Part shown: one piece after another, positions 43,853 through 51,485 of the stretch
How the letters are laid out: the number at the start of each line of letters is the position of its first letter
Numbering within the stretch: the first letter of the stretch is position 1
NCBI GenBank assembly: GCA_025998955.1
Contig: AP024676.1
Location: forward strand, 4,092,001 to 4,156,000
DNA: 64,000 nt
Direction: 5' to 3'
Source: Candidatus Roseilinea sp.
GTDB lineage: Bacteria; Chloroflexota; Anaerolineae; J036; Brachytrichaceae
The notes under the pieces: model-generated
Told to the model about the DNA's origin: nothing
Database searches by the model: none
The model's input: only the letters and a program-made list of their open reading frames with translations
Program-made: the position numbers and the translations under genes

Positions 43853-45193
43853 TCAAGATTGTGAAAGCCTCTGCCGGACGGCATTGGCGTGCGCGTGCAG
43901 CCCCTCGGCTTCGGCCAGCTTGATCGCCACCGGCGCAAGCTGCTGCGCCGTCGCTTCGTCGAGCGCGATGACGTTCATCACGCGCATGAAGTCGAGCACA
44001 TTCAGCGGCGGCGTGAAGCGCGCCGTGCCGCCTGTCGGCATGACATGGCTCGGGCCGGCTACGTAGTCGCCCAGCACCTCGTAGGACTGCTCGCCGACGA
44101 ACACGCCGCCGGCATTGCGAATCTTATCCACCCATGCCCATGGGTCTCTGACCGACAGGCACAGGTGCTCCGGCGCGAAGTCGTCGGCCAGCGCAACCGC
44201 CTCCAACAGGTCTTCGGTGATCACGGCGCCGCTGCGTTGGGCAAACGAGTCACACACGTCAGTGCGATTTGGTTCAGGGAGATCGGAGATTTGAGATTGG
44301 AGATGGATGTTGACGGCCTCGGCCAGGCTGCGCGAGGGCGTGAGGAGCAGCGCCATGCCGGCCGTGTGTTCGGCCTGCGCCATCATGTCGGCAGCGACCC
44401 AGGCGGGGTTGGCGCTCTCGTCTGCCACGATCACGGTCTCGGTCGGTCCGGGTAGCGCATCAATGCCCACGACGCCATACACCTGGCGCTTGGCCAGCAC
44501 GACGAACGTGTTGCCCGGCCCGCAGACTTTATCCACCCGCGCGATGGTCTCGGTGCCGTAAGCCATGGCGCCAATGGCCTGTGCCCCGCCGGCGGCATAC
44601 ACCACGTCCGCGTCGGCGATGTCGGCAGCAACGAGGATGAGCGGATGGGGCAGCAGTGAATCGCGTTGTGGCGGCGAGCACACAATCACTTCTTCGACGC
44701 CGGCCTGTCGCGCCACGACGGCCGTCATCAGCAGCGACGAGGGCAGCGGCGCCGCGCCGGCCGGCACATATACCCCCACGCGCGCCAGCGGTCGGATGAG
44801 CTGACCGAGCACGCCGCCCAACTCGGTCATCATCCAGGATTGCGCAACCGGCCGCGCGTGAAACCGAGCGATGCGCTCCGCAGCGCGCTCCATCGCAGCA
44901 ACCACTTCGCCATCCACGCGGTCATAGGCGGCGGCAATGTCGGCATCGCTCACCTCTAGCCGTTCAGGGCTGAGCACAACGCCGTCTAGCCGCTGCGTCC
45001 ATTCCAGGAGCGCCGCATCGCCCCGAGCGCGCACATCGCGCAAGATGCGTCGCACGGCCTCTTCCGGGTGCAAGTCTTCGCCGAAGGTCGCGATGGTGCG
45101 CCGGCGCATCCCTTCGGTGATGACGACTTCGTCAATCGGCGGGCGACGCAACAGCACTTCCGTCGCCTGGTCCAGGTCCATGATTCTCAACAT
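43853..45193 (-). CDS. hisD: Histidinol dehydrogenase
   Basis: 446 residues. Motifs GVYVPAGAAPLPSSLLMTAV, VCGPGNTFVVLAKRQVYG, GPTETVIVADESANP and the catalytic Glu/His in DFAPEHLCL are all present. It oxidises histidinol to histidine in two NAD steps with a zinc ion. It stands alone, without other his genes. Residues about 297-306 (IHLQSQISDL) are from a GGAGATT-type heptamer array in the loop before DVCDSFAQRSGAV. TAAAAT lies 9 nt before the ATG on the minus strand (45208-45203). Confidence 0.93.
   Translation of the reverse strand: MLRIMDLDQATEVLLRRPPIDEVVITEGMRRRTIATFGEDLHPEEAVRRILRDVRARGDAALLEWTQRLDGVVLSPERLEVSDADIAAAYDRVDGEVVAAMERAAERIARFHARPVAQSWMMTELGGVLGQLIRPLARVGVYVPAGAAPLPSSLLMTAVVARQAGVEEVIVCSPPQRDSLLPHPLILVAADIADADVVYAAGGAQAIGAMAYGTETIARVDKVCGPGNTFVVLAKRQVYGVVGIDALPGPTETVIVADESANPAWVAADMMAQAEHTAGMALLLTPSRSLAEAVNIHLQSQISDLPEPNRTDVCDSFAQRSGAVITEDLLEAVALADDFAPEHLCLSVRDPWAWVDKIRNAGGVFVGEQSYEVLGDYVAGPSHVMPTGGTARFTPPLNVLDFMRVMNVIALDEATAQQLAPVAIKLAEAEGLHAHANAVRQRLSQS
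44277..44306. repeat. Heptamer array inside hisD
   Basis: GGAGATC, GGAGATT, TGAGATT, GGAGATG units in forward orientation only, encoding hydrophilic residues about 297-306 in frame. Confidence 0.65.
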
Positions 45194-45264
45194 CGGGCAG
45201 GCATTTTAGAACCGGCACGCTACCGACGAGCCGGATCGTCCGACCGGCTAACCACTCGGCCAGG

Positions 45265-45280
45265 TGTGAAACACTTCACA
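45265..45280. promoter_or_regulatory. CRP/FNR-type operator (TGTGA-N6-TCACA)
   Basis: TGTGAAACACTTCACA is a perfect inverted repeat and matches the CRP consensus TGTGA-N6-TCACA exactly. It lies between hisD and the sulfur operon, 89 nt before the operon start at 45370. Confidence 0.6.
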
Positions 45281-45297
45281 AAGTGGATGCCAACGCG

Positions 45298-45322
45298 TGC
45301 ATCACATGCATCATATGCATCA
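45298..45322 (+). repeat. Three tandem TGCATCA iterons upstream of the PocR-type regulator
   Basis: TGCATCA occurs at 45298, 45307 and 45316, spaced exactly 9 bp, 47 nt before the gene. ATGCAT palindromes are embedded. They are good candidates for binding sites of the regulator encoded next to them. Confidence 0.5.
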
Positions 45323-45369
45323 GCAAAGTGTGCAATCGCCGCACCAGCGGCAAGGCAGAGAGGATGGCG

Positions 45370-46125
45370 ATGACCGGACTGCTCACGACACACCAGGTTC
45401 AAGACCTGCTCAAAGTGGATCGGACGACGATCTACCGAATGGTGGAGGCCGGCCGGTTGCCTGCCATTCGCGTCGGCAAGCAGTGGCGCTTCGAGGCCAA
45501 AGAGGTTGAGCGTTGGCTGCACGAGCGCGCCACCCTGGCGACGCTTGAACACCGGCTGCGCGCGCCGGATGAGCCCGTGCCGGATGGTCTGCGTGCGCTG
45601 CTGCCGCTGGAGTGCGCCCAGATGATTCAGGACGCCTTCGCCGAGGCGCTGGACGTGATGATGGTGACGACCGACATGGACGGCCAGATCATCACACAAG
45701 TGAGCCACCCGTGCGGCTTCTTTACCGCGCTGATGCAGGACGCCAACGCCATCACACACTGCATCGGCACATGGAAGCAGCTTGCTGCCGCGCCCGCCAT
45801 CGAGCCGCGGCTATCGCCCAGCGAGATCGGGCTGCTGTGCGCGCGCGGATTGATCCGCGTGGGCAGCGAACTGAAAGGCATGGTGGTCATCGGCGGTATC
45901 GCGCCGGAGCGTTGGCCGCCCGACGACGACCGGCTGCGCGCGTTGGCGCAGATGTTCGGTGCAGACGAAGCACGCGTTCGGGCAAATGCGCACGGTGTGT
46001 ATCGGCTGGACGGTGAGCAACAAGCCAAGGCGTTGCGCGCGGTGCAGCGCGTGGCCGACATCTTTTCGCACATCGCCTTGATTCGACAGGGGAGCGACGG
46101 GAGGACGCCGCTGCCCAGGGAGTAA
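45370..46125 (+). CDS. Transcriptional regulator, excisionase-type HTH plus PocR ligand-binding domain
   Basis: 251 residues. A MerR/excisionase-like HTH lies at 4-50 (TTHQVQDLLKVDRTTIYRMV, IRVGKQWRF). A PocR-like ligand-binding domain follows (LECAQMIQDAFAEALDVMMV, QIITQVSHPCGFFTAL), related to PAS and often sensing small metabolites. It is the first gene of the sulfur operon, 5 nt ahead of the flavoprotein. Of the possible starts, ATG 45370 has GAGAGG 6 nt upstream, while ATG 45364 is too close to it. It probably controls its own operon through the upstream iterons or CRP-like site. Confidence 0.8.
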   Translation: MTGLLTTHQVQDLLKVDRTTIYRMVEAGRLPAIRVGKQWRFEAKEVERWLHERATLATLEHRLRAPDEPVPDGLRALLPLECAQMIQDAFAEALDVMMVTTDMDGQIITQVSHPCGFFTALMQDANAITHCIGTWKQLAAAPAIEPRLSPSEIGLLCARGLIRVGSELKGMVVIGGIAPERWPPDDDRLRALAQMFGADEARVRANAHGVYRLDGEQQAKALRAVQRVADIFSHIALIRQGSDGRTPLPRE

Positions 46126-46130
46126 GCAAT

Positions 46131-47369
46131 ATGAAGAAGCTGTTGATTTTGGGCGCCGGCACGGCCGGCACGATGGTCGCCAACCGGCTGAGCCGCGTGT
46201 TGCAGGAGGACGCGTGGAAGATCACGGTCGTTGACCAGAGCGAGACGCACTACTACCAACCCGGCTTCTTGTTCATCCCATTCGGCATCTACGGCAAGCG
46301 CGACGTGGTGAAGCCGCGGCGCGACTTCATCCCGCCCAGCGCCGAATTGATCCTCTCGCCGGTGGAGGTGATCGAGCCGGAACGCAATCGCGTGCGACTG
46401 GCCAAAGACGGGCGCTATCTCGACTACGACTTCCTGGTGATCGCCACGGGTGCGCACATCCGCCCCGACCAGACACCCGGCCTGGCCGAGCACGAGTGGC
46501 GCCGATCCATCCATGACTTTTACACCCTGGAAGGCGCGTTGGCCCTGGCGCAGCACCTGCGCACGTGGCCGGGTGGCCGGTTAGTGGTGAACGTGGTGGA
46601 CAACCCGATCAAGTGTCCGGTAGCACCGCTGGAGTTCCTGATGCTGGCCGATTGGTTCTTCCGCGAGCGCGGTGTGCGCGACCGCGTCGAGCTGATCTAC
46701 GCTACACCGCTCTCCGGCGCGTTCACCAGGCCAATCGCTTCCAAGCTCCTAGGCGGGCTGCTGGAGGAGAAAGGCATCCAGGTCGTGCCCGACTTCATGA
46801 TCGAGCGTGTCGAGCCCGACGCGAAGAAGATCGTCTCCTACGACGAGCAGGAGGTGGCCTACGACCTGCTGGTGAGCGTGCCGCTGAACATGGGCGACGA
46901 GGTCATCGCGCGCTCCGGCCTGGGCGACGTGCTGAACTACGTGCCGGTGGATAAGCACACCTTTGTCTCGCCAACATATCCGAACGTGTTCGCGCTGGGC
47001 GACGCAGCCGCCGTGCCCACCTCGAAGGCCGGCTCGGTGGCGCACTTCGCCGTGGAGTGCTTCGCCGAGAACTTCGTGAACTATGCCGATGGCCTGGAGA
47101 TGCCCCACAAGTTCGACGGTCACGCCAACTGCTTCATCGAGTCGGGCTTTGGCAAAGGGTTGCTGATTGATTTCAACTACGACGTCGAGCCGCTGCCCGG
47201 CCGTTATCCATTGCCCGGCGTCGGGCCGTTCACGCTGCTGGAAGAGTCGGAGGTGAACCATTGGGGCAAGCTGATGTTCCGCTGGATGTACTGGCACATC
47301 CTGTTGAAGGGCAAGGAACTGCCGCTGCCGGCGCTGATGAGCATGGCCGGCAAGCGGCGCCTGAATTGA
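46131..47369 (+). CDS. Sulfide:quinone oxidoreductase-like FAD protein
   Basis: 412 residues. FAD-binding LLILGAGTAGTMVANRL, the second FAD motif FALGDAAAVPTSKAGS, and the quinone-side C-terminus (HWGKLMFRWMYWHILLKG) fit the SQR/NDH-2 superfamily. Redox-active cysteines are Cys162 (NPIKCPVAPLE) and Cys334 (HANCFIESGFG), with another at 310, as in type III-like SQRs. It should oxidise sulfide or a persulfide and pass electrons to membrane quinones. The downstream DUF1641, DsrC/TusE-like and DsrE genes support a sulfur role. Confidence 0.85.
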   Translation: MKKLLILGAGTAGTMVANRLSRVLQEDAWKITVVDQSETHYYQPGFLFIPFGIYGKRDVVKPRRDFIPPSAELILSPVEVIEPERNRVRLAKDGRYLDYDFLVIATGAHIRPDQTPGLAEHEWRRSIHDFYTLEGALALAQHLRTWPGGRLVVNVVDNPIKCPVAPLEFLMLADWFFRERGVRDRVELIYATPLSGAFTRPIASKLLGGLLEEKGIQVVPDFMIERVEPDAKKIVSYDEQEVAYDLLVSVPLNMGDEVIARSGLGDVLNYVPVDKHTFVSPTYPNVFALGDAAAVPTSKAGSVAHFAVECFAENFVNYADGLEMPHKFDGHANCFIESGFGKGLLIDFNYDVEPLPGRYPLPGVGPFTLLEESEVNHWGKLMFRWMYWHILLKGKELPLPALMSMAGKRRLN

Positions 47370-47379
47370 GGAGGGCGCT

Positions 47380-48111
47380 ATGGAGACCGAGTTGATCCGT
47401 CAGAACGGCGCAAACGAGGCCGATAGCGCAACGACCCTATCGGAGCTGAGCCGGAAGATAGACGCGCTGGCCGCCCAGGTGCAATATCTGACCGAGCAGG
47501 CGCAAGTCGCGGAGCGCGAACGTCAGGCGCGCGCCGAGCTGATGCACGATCTCACGCCCATCCTCAACGACGCCTTTCGGCTCTCCGTTACACAACTCGA
47601 AGAGGTGCAGGACGACGTGGATCTGGCCGACCTGCTGCGCCTGCTCAAGCGACTGTTGCGCAATGGCCGGAACATCGAGCAGCTGCTCGACCAACTGGAG
47701 AGTCTGAGCGACCTGGCCGACATCGTCGCACCAATCGGCGATGACGCTTTTGCCCGAGCCGTGGATGTGCTGGCCGAGATGGAGCGCAAGGGCTACTTCG
47801 CCTTCCTGAAAGGCGGCTTGCGCATCGTGGACAACATCGTCACCTCGTTCACCGAGGAGGATGTCAAACAGCTCGGCGACAACATCGTGCTCATTCTGCG
47901 CACGGTCAAAGAGATGACCCAGCCGGAGGTGATGAACTTCCTGCGCAATACCGTCACGCTGACCGAGCAGGAGGCGAGCGCGCCGGTGGACATTTCGTAC
48001 CGCGCGCTGCTGGCGCAGATGCGCGACCCGAACGTGCGGCGCGGTTTGGCGCTCACCATGCGCATGCTCAGCAACGTGGGCGCGCAGGCTGCGGCCGTGG
48101 ATTCGCAATGA
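47380..48111 (+). CDS. DUF1641 protein of the sulfur operon
   Basis: 243 residues. An N-terminal coiled coil (ELSRKIDALAAQVQYLTEQ) precedes the DUF1641 region (LLDQLESLSDLADIVAPIGDD, KGYFAFLKGGLRIVDNIVTS). DUF1641 proteins often sit beside SQR and formate-dehydrogenase-like genes; the function is not known. GAGGAGGGC gives a strong ribosome-binding site 10 nt after the SQR stop. No membrane helix is clear, so it may be a peripheral partner of the flavoprotein. Confidence 0.82.
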   Translation: METELIRQNGANEADSATTLSELSRKIDALAAQVQYLTEQAQVAERERQARAELMHDLTPILNDAFRLSVTQLEEVQDDVDLADLLRLLKRLLRNGRNIEQLLDQLESLSDLADIVAPIGDDAFARAVDVLAEMERKGYFAFLKGGLRIVDNIVTSFTEEDVKQLGDNIVLILRTVKEMTQPEVMNFLRNTVTLTEQEASAPVDISYRALLAQMRDPNVRRGLALTMRMLSNVGAQAAAVDSQ

Positions 48112-48112
48112 A

Positions 48113-48156
48113 AGTTACCGATTACAGGTTACAGGTTACAGGTTGCAGGTTGCGCC
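48113..48156. repeat. Heptamer array (TTACAGG)n inside the sulfur operon
   Basis: TTACCGA, TTACAGG, TTACAGG, TTACAGG, TTGCAGG, TTGCGCC. The array ends 5 nt before the AGGAGG ribosome-binding site of the DsrC/TusE gene. Confidence 0.85.
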
Positions 48157-48172
48157 TGACCAGGAGGTAGAT

Positions 48173-48487
48173 ATGACCACACGCGTAATTTCAGGGAAGA
48201 CCGTTCAGGTGAACGAGGAGGGCTTTCTCCTCTCGCCGGACGAATGGACCAAAGAGATCGCCATCGAGATTGCGAAAGAAGAGGGCATCCCGGAGCTGAC
48301 ACCGCAGCACTGGAAGGTGATCGAGTGGTGCCGCCAGAACGCCGTGAACGGGCGCTCGCCGACGCTGCGACAGATCACCGCCGGCACCGGCATCAGCACC
48401 AAGGAAATGTTCGCGCTCTTCCCCAAGGGCCCTGCGAAGAAGGTGGCGCACATCGCCGGGCTGGGCAAGCCGGAAGGGTGCGTATAG
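48173..48487 (+). CDS. tusE: TusE/DsrC-family sulfur-relay protein lacking the second cysteine
   Basis: 104 residues. The DsrC fold is clear (EGFLLSPDEWTKEIAIEIAK, LTPQHWKVIEWCRQ) and the tail ends GLGKPEGCV, with the penultimate Cys (CysA). The position 11 residues earlier, where dissimilatory DsrC has CysB, is Ala. TusE-type proteins also have only CysA, so this one more likely carries persulfide sulfur than forms the DsrC trisulfide. AGGAGG lies 5 nt before the ATG. It probably relays sulfur between the SQR-like flavoprotein and the DsrE2-like protein downstream. Confidence 0.85.
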   Translation: MTTRVISGKTVQVNEEGFLLSPDEWTKEIAIEIAKEEGIPELTPQHWKVIEWCRQNAVNGRSPTLRQITAGTGISTKEMFALFPKGPAKKVAHIAGLGKPEGCV

Positions 48488-48499
48488 AGGAGGCGTGAA

Positions 48500-49003
48500 A
48501 TGACCGACGAAACACGCAAGATGGCCTTCATTTGCTCGAAGGGCACGCTCGATATGGCCTATCCGGCCCTGGTGATGGGTTGGGCGGCGCTGGGCAACGG
48601 CATAGACGTGACGATCTTCTTCACGTTTTGGGGACTGGACATCATCCGCAAGTCGCGCCAGGACCACCTGGAGATTGCGCCGGTGGGCAACACCAGCATG
48701 AAGATGAGCATGATGGGCATTCATGCCGACAACGCCGGCATCCCCAACGCGATCGGCGTGTTGCCCGGCATGACTGCGCTGGCCACCAAGTTGATGAAGG
48801 ACAAGATGAGGGCGCTGGGCGTACCGCCGGTGAGTGAGTATCTGCAAATGCTGGTGGACGGCGGCGCCAAGCTCTACGCCTGCAAGCTCTCGGTGGACAT
48901 GATGGGGCTGAAGAAAGAGGACTTCGTAGACGGCGTGCTGGACATCGTGACCGCGGCTGACTTCATTGACATGACCGAGGGCGCGCAGATCATCTTCATT
49001 TGA
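48500..49003 (+). CDS. DsrE2-like sulfur carrier protein
   Basis: 167 residues. The DsrE/DsrF/DrsH-like fold is seen in FICSKGTLDMAYPALVMGWAA and the conserved Cys in LYACKLSVDMMGL. Cys12 and the second Cys (about 128) are possible persulfide carriers. DsrE2 proteins commonly lie beside TusA, DsrC or SQR genes and transfer sulfur. GGAGG precedes the ATG. This is the last gene before a strong terminator. Confidence 0.85.
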   Translation: MTDETRKMAFICSKGTLDMAYPALVMGWAALGNGIDVTIFFTFWGLDIIRKSRQDHLEIAPVGNTSMKMSMMGIHADNAGIPNAIGVLPGMTALATKLMKDKMRALGVPPVSEYLQMLVDGGAKLYACKLSVDMMGLKKEDFVDGVLDIVTAADFIDMTEGAQIIFI

Positions 49004-49011
49004 TGCGCAGG

Positions 49012-49064
49012 GCAACAGCAGCGGTCGGGCCACGCCGCTCGGCCCGACCGCTGCTGTTGCTTTT
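49012..49064 (+). terminator. Strong rho-independent terminator of the sulfur operon
   Basis: A perfect 20-bp stem (49012-49031 with 49041-49060), a 9-nt loop and a TTTT tail. The stem also pairs on the other strand, but the T-run marks the plus strand. Confidence 0.92.
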
Positions 49065-49105
49065 CGGCAGGCATGGCGTTTAATCCCGTTGGAGTTGATT
49101 TCGCT

Positions 49106-50419
49106 ATGCCGATTACGATCACGAACATCAAGTGCATCCTGACCGCGCCGGCCGGCATCGGCCTGGCCGTGGTCAAAGTCGAAACGTCCGACGCCGGACT
49201 ACATGGTGTCGGCTGCGCCACCTTCACCCAGCGCCTGACCCTGGTCAAGGCTGCGGTAGAGGATTATCTTCGGCCGCTGCTGATCGGGCGCGACGCTGCG
49301 CGCATCGAGGACATCTGGCAATTGTGTTATCAAAACAGCTACTGGCGCAATGGCCCGGCGCTCAACAACGCCATCAGCGGCGTGGATCAGGCGCTGTGGG
49401 ACATCAAAGGCAAGCTGGCGAATATGCCGTTGTATGACCTGCTGGGCGGCAAGAGCCGGGATGGCGTGGCCGTCTATCGCCATGCCGACGGCCGCGACCC
49501 GCAGGAGGTGCTGGACAACGTCCATCGCCTCAAGGAGCAGGGCATCATGTACATCCGCTGCCAGCTCGGCGGCTACGGCGGACTGGCCAAGCAGAACCGG
49601 GCCATCGGCAAGCGCGCGAAGCGCAAAGCGCGCGAGAACGAAAAGCCCTACAACAACGTCGGCGTGTACGGCGGCATCAAGGGCCAGGTGCGCAGCCCCG
49701 AAGGCGCGCTGCCGGGCGAATACTATGACCCCGACGTATACATGCTGTCGGTCGAGAAGATGTTCGACTACATCCGCAGCAAGATCGGGTTCGAGACGCC
49801 GCTGCTGCACGACGTGCACGAACGCCTGCCGCCGATCGAGGCGATGCGCTTTGCCAAGGCGCTGGAGCCGTATCGGCTCTTCTTCTTGGAGGACGCGCTG
49901 CCGCCGGAGAACATCGAATGGTTTCGCCGCATCCGGCAGCACGCTGCCGTGCCGTTGGCGATGGGCGAGCTATTCACCCACCCGTTGGAGTGGAAGCCGT
50001 TGATCGCCGAGCAGTTGATTGACTTCATTCGCGTGCACATCAGCGACATCGGGGGAATCACGCCGGCGCGCAAGCTGGCGGCACTGTGCGAGGCCTTCGG
50101 CGTGCGCACGGCCTGGCATGGGCCGGGCGACGTGTCGCCGGTCGGCCACGCCGCCAACGTGCACCTCGACCTACACGTGCACAACTTCGGCATCCAGGAG
50201 TTCAGTGGCTTTCCCGACCCGCTGCCGGAGGTATTCCCCGGTTGCCCGGAATTGCGCGACGGCTACCTCTACGTCAACGACAAGCCCGGCCTAGGCATTG
50301 ACATTGACGAGAAGCTGGCGGCGAAATATCCCATCCACGGCGACATGGGGCAGTTCAAGGGCGGTGTGATCTACTGGACGCAGAGCCGGCTGCCCGATGG
50401 GACGCTGTGGCGGCCCTAG
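49106..50419 (+). CDS. ManD/RspA-type mannonate dehydratase (enolase superfamily)
   Basis: 437 residues. An N-terminal capping domain leads to a TIM barrel. ManD-type motifs include LLHDVHERLPPIEAMRFAK, FFLEDALPPENIEWF, MGELFTHPLEWKPLI and WHGPGDVSPVGHAANVH, which hold metal ligands and the catalytic His. The enzyme dehydrates D-mannonate or a related sugar acid. ATG 49106 is chosen; ATG 49073 sits in the terminator tail. It follows the sulfur operon terminator, so it has its own promoter. The substrate call within the superfamily is tentative. Confidence 0.82.
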   Translation: MPITITNIKCILTAPAGIGLAVVKVETSDAGLHGVGCATFTQRLTLVKAAVEDYLRPLLIGRDAARIEDIWQLCYQNSYWRNGPALNNAISGVDQALWDIKGKLANMPLYDLLGGKSRDGVAVYRHADGRDPQEVLDNVHRLKEQGIMYIRCQLGGYGGLAKQNRAIGKRAKRKARENEKPYNNVGVYGGIKGQVRSPEGALPGEYYDPDVYMLSVEKMFDYIRSKIGFETPLLHDVHERLPPIEAMRFAKALEPYRLFFLEDALPPENIEWFRRIRQHAAVPLAMGELFTHPLEWKPLIAEQLIDFIRVHISDIGGITPARKLAALCEAFGVRTAWHGPGDVSPVGHAANVHLDLHVHNFGIQEFSGFPDPLPEVFPGCPELRDGYLYVNDKPGLGIDIDEKLAAKYPIHGDMGQFKGGVIYWTQSRLPDGTLWRP

Positions 50420-50519
50420 GGCAGTCGCGCCAAAACTATCGAATGTTCTGTGGGCAGCGTGACGAAACTCACTTGCATCTCAGGCCGGATTGTTACAATC
50501 TCACACCGAGAGGTTGCAG

Positions 50520-50969
50520 ATGAAACCCAAGTTTGTGTTCGGCATTGGTTTGATCGTCGCGGCGGTGGTGGCAGTGATGGTCTTCACCATCATCGGCAAC
50601 AGCAGCATGGAGGTTCAGGTCAATGACCTGATCGCCAAACGACAGGCCGGCCAGATCGCGCCGGATCGGTCGCTCAAGCTAATCGGCTGGGTGGTCGGCG
50701 ACAGCATCGTGTATGACCCGAACTCGCTGCACCTGGAGTTCGACGTCGTGCATTCGCGCGAAGACCTCTTCGACAACCTGCCTAACGCGCAGCGTGTTCG
50801 TGTGGTATATCGCGGTGTGAAGCCCGATACGCTGATGCACGAAGCGCGTGCGATTGTCACCGGCAAGGTGGACGGCGACGGCAAGTTCTACGCCGGCAAC
50901 TCGCCCGACGCGTTGCTGCTGCAGTGCCCGACCAAATACGAGAACGCTGCCAAAGAAGCCAGCAAGTGA
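50520..50969 (+). CDS. ccmE: CcmE haem chaperone with CxxxY motif
   Basis: 149 residues. One N-terminal membrane anchor (FVFGIGLIVAAVVAVMVFTII), then the OB-fold of CcmE (RSLKLIGWVVGDSI, LEFDVVHSRED, VRVVYRGVKPDTLMHEA). The haem-binding end reads LLQCPTKYE: Cys replaces the His of the usual HxxxY motif. CxxxY forms are known from some archaea and Desulfovibrio-like bacteria with a variant system I. CcmE carries haem to the cytochrome c synthase outside the membrane. ATG 50520 has GAGAGG 6 nt upstream; TACAAT at 50494-50499 is a possible -10. No other ccm genes are in the window. Confidence 0.88.
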   Translation: MKPKFVFGIGLIVAAVVAVMVFTIIGNSSMEVQVNDLIAKRQAGQIAPDRSLKLIGWVVGDSIVYDPNSLHLEFDVVHSREDLFDNLPNAQRVRVVYRGVKPDTLMHEARAIVTGKVDGDGKFYAGNSPDALLLQCPTKYENAAKEASK

Positions 50970-50977
50970 CCGGCGAC

Positions 50978-51011
50978 AGCGCCCAGCGCGCTCGAAGCCG
51001 CGCTGGGCGCT
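50978..51011. terminator. 3'-end hairpin of the AGCGCC family (copy 3)
   Basis: AGCGCCCAGCGCG and CGCGCTGGGCGCT form a perfect 13-bp stem with an 8-nt loop in the 50-bp gap between convergent ccmE and fucU. It can act for both strands. Confidence 0.6.
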
Positions 51012-51019
51012 CGAGCTAC

Positions 51020-51439
51020 TTACGGTTTCACCACGCCGATCGTGAGCAGGATATTGGCATAGATGCGCTGCTCGCCGGTGGCGATGACGAGCGCCGTGTC
51101 GGGATCACGACACAGGTCGTAAAAAGCGAAGCGCTCGTGTCCGCGCACCGGTACATCTTTCGGCAAGAGCGCCCGAAATTCGGCGATGATGGGCGCCTCC
51201 GTCCCCTCAGCCGTTAGCATGATGTCAGCGGCCTCAATGGGGATTGCATCTACTAACACACGTAGCACGTCCACAGCATTGACCAGCCCCGGCGCCAAGT
51301 TGAGGTAGACGCGCCGGGCAGCAGGGTGTGCCCGCGTGCCGAAGGGATAGTTGCCGTCGGCAATCAGAATCTTTGAGCCATGGCCGGCCCCGCCAAGGGC
51401 TTCGAGGATTTCGGGATGGAGTAGGTTGTACTTTAGCAT
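51020..51439 (-). CDS. fucU: RbsD/FucU-family sugar mutarotase
   Basis: 139 residues. Motifs LLHPEILEALGGAGHGSKILIADGNYPFG and the C-terminal TGEQRIYANILLTIGV are those of FucU, with the catalytic His in GHGSK. It interconverts alpha and beta anomers of fucose or ribose. The start is ATG 51439 (MLKYNLLHP), since 7 residues further upstream are not conserved. It is the last gene of an operon with aldehyde dehydrogenase and GMC oxidoreductase. Confidence 0.88.
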   Translation of the reverse strand: MLKYNLLHPEILEALGGAGHGSKILIADGNYPFGTRAHPAARRVYLNLAPGLVNAVDVLRVLVDAIPIEAADIMLTAEGTEAPIIAEFRALLPKDVPVRGHERFAFYDLCRDPDTALVIATGEQRIYANILLTIGVVKP

Positions 51440-51485
51440 CGCTGGCTTGCGTTTTACCACGAAGGCGCGAAGGACGCACCTCGTT

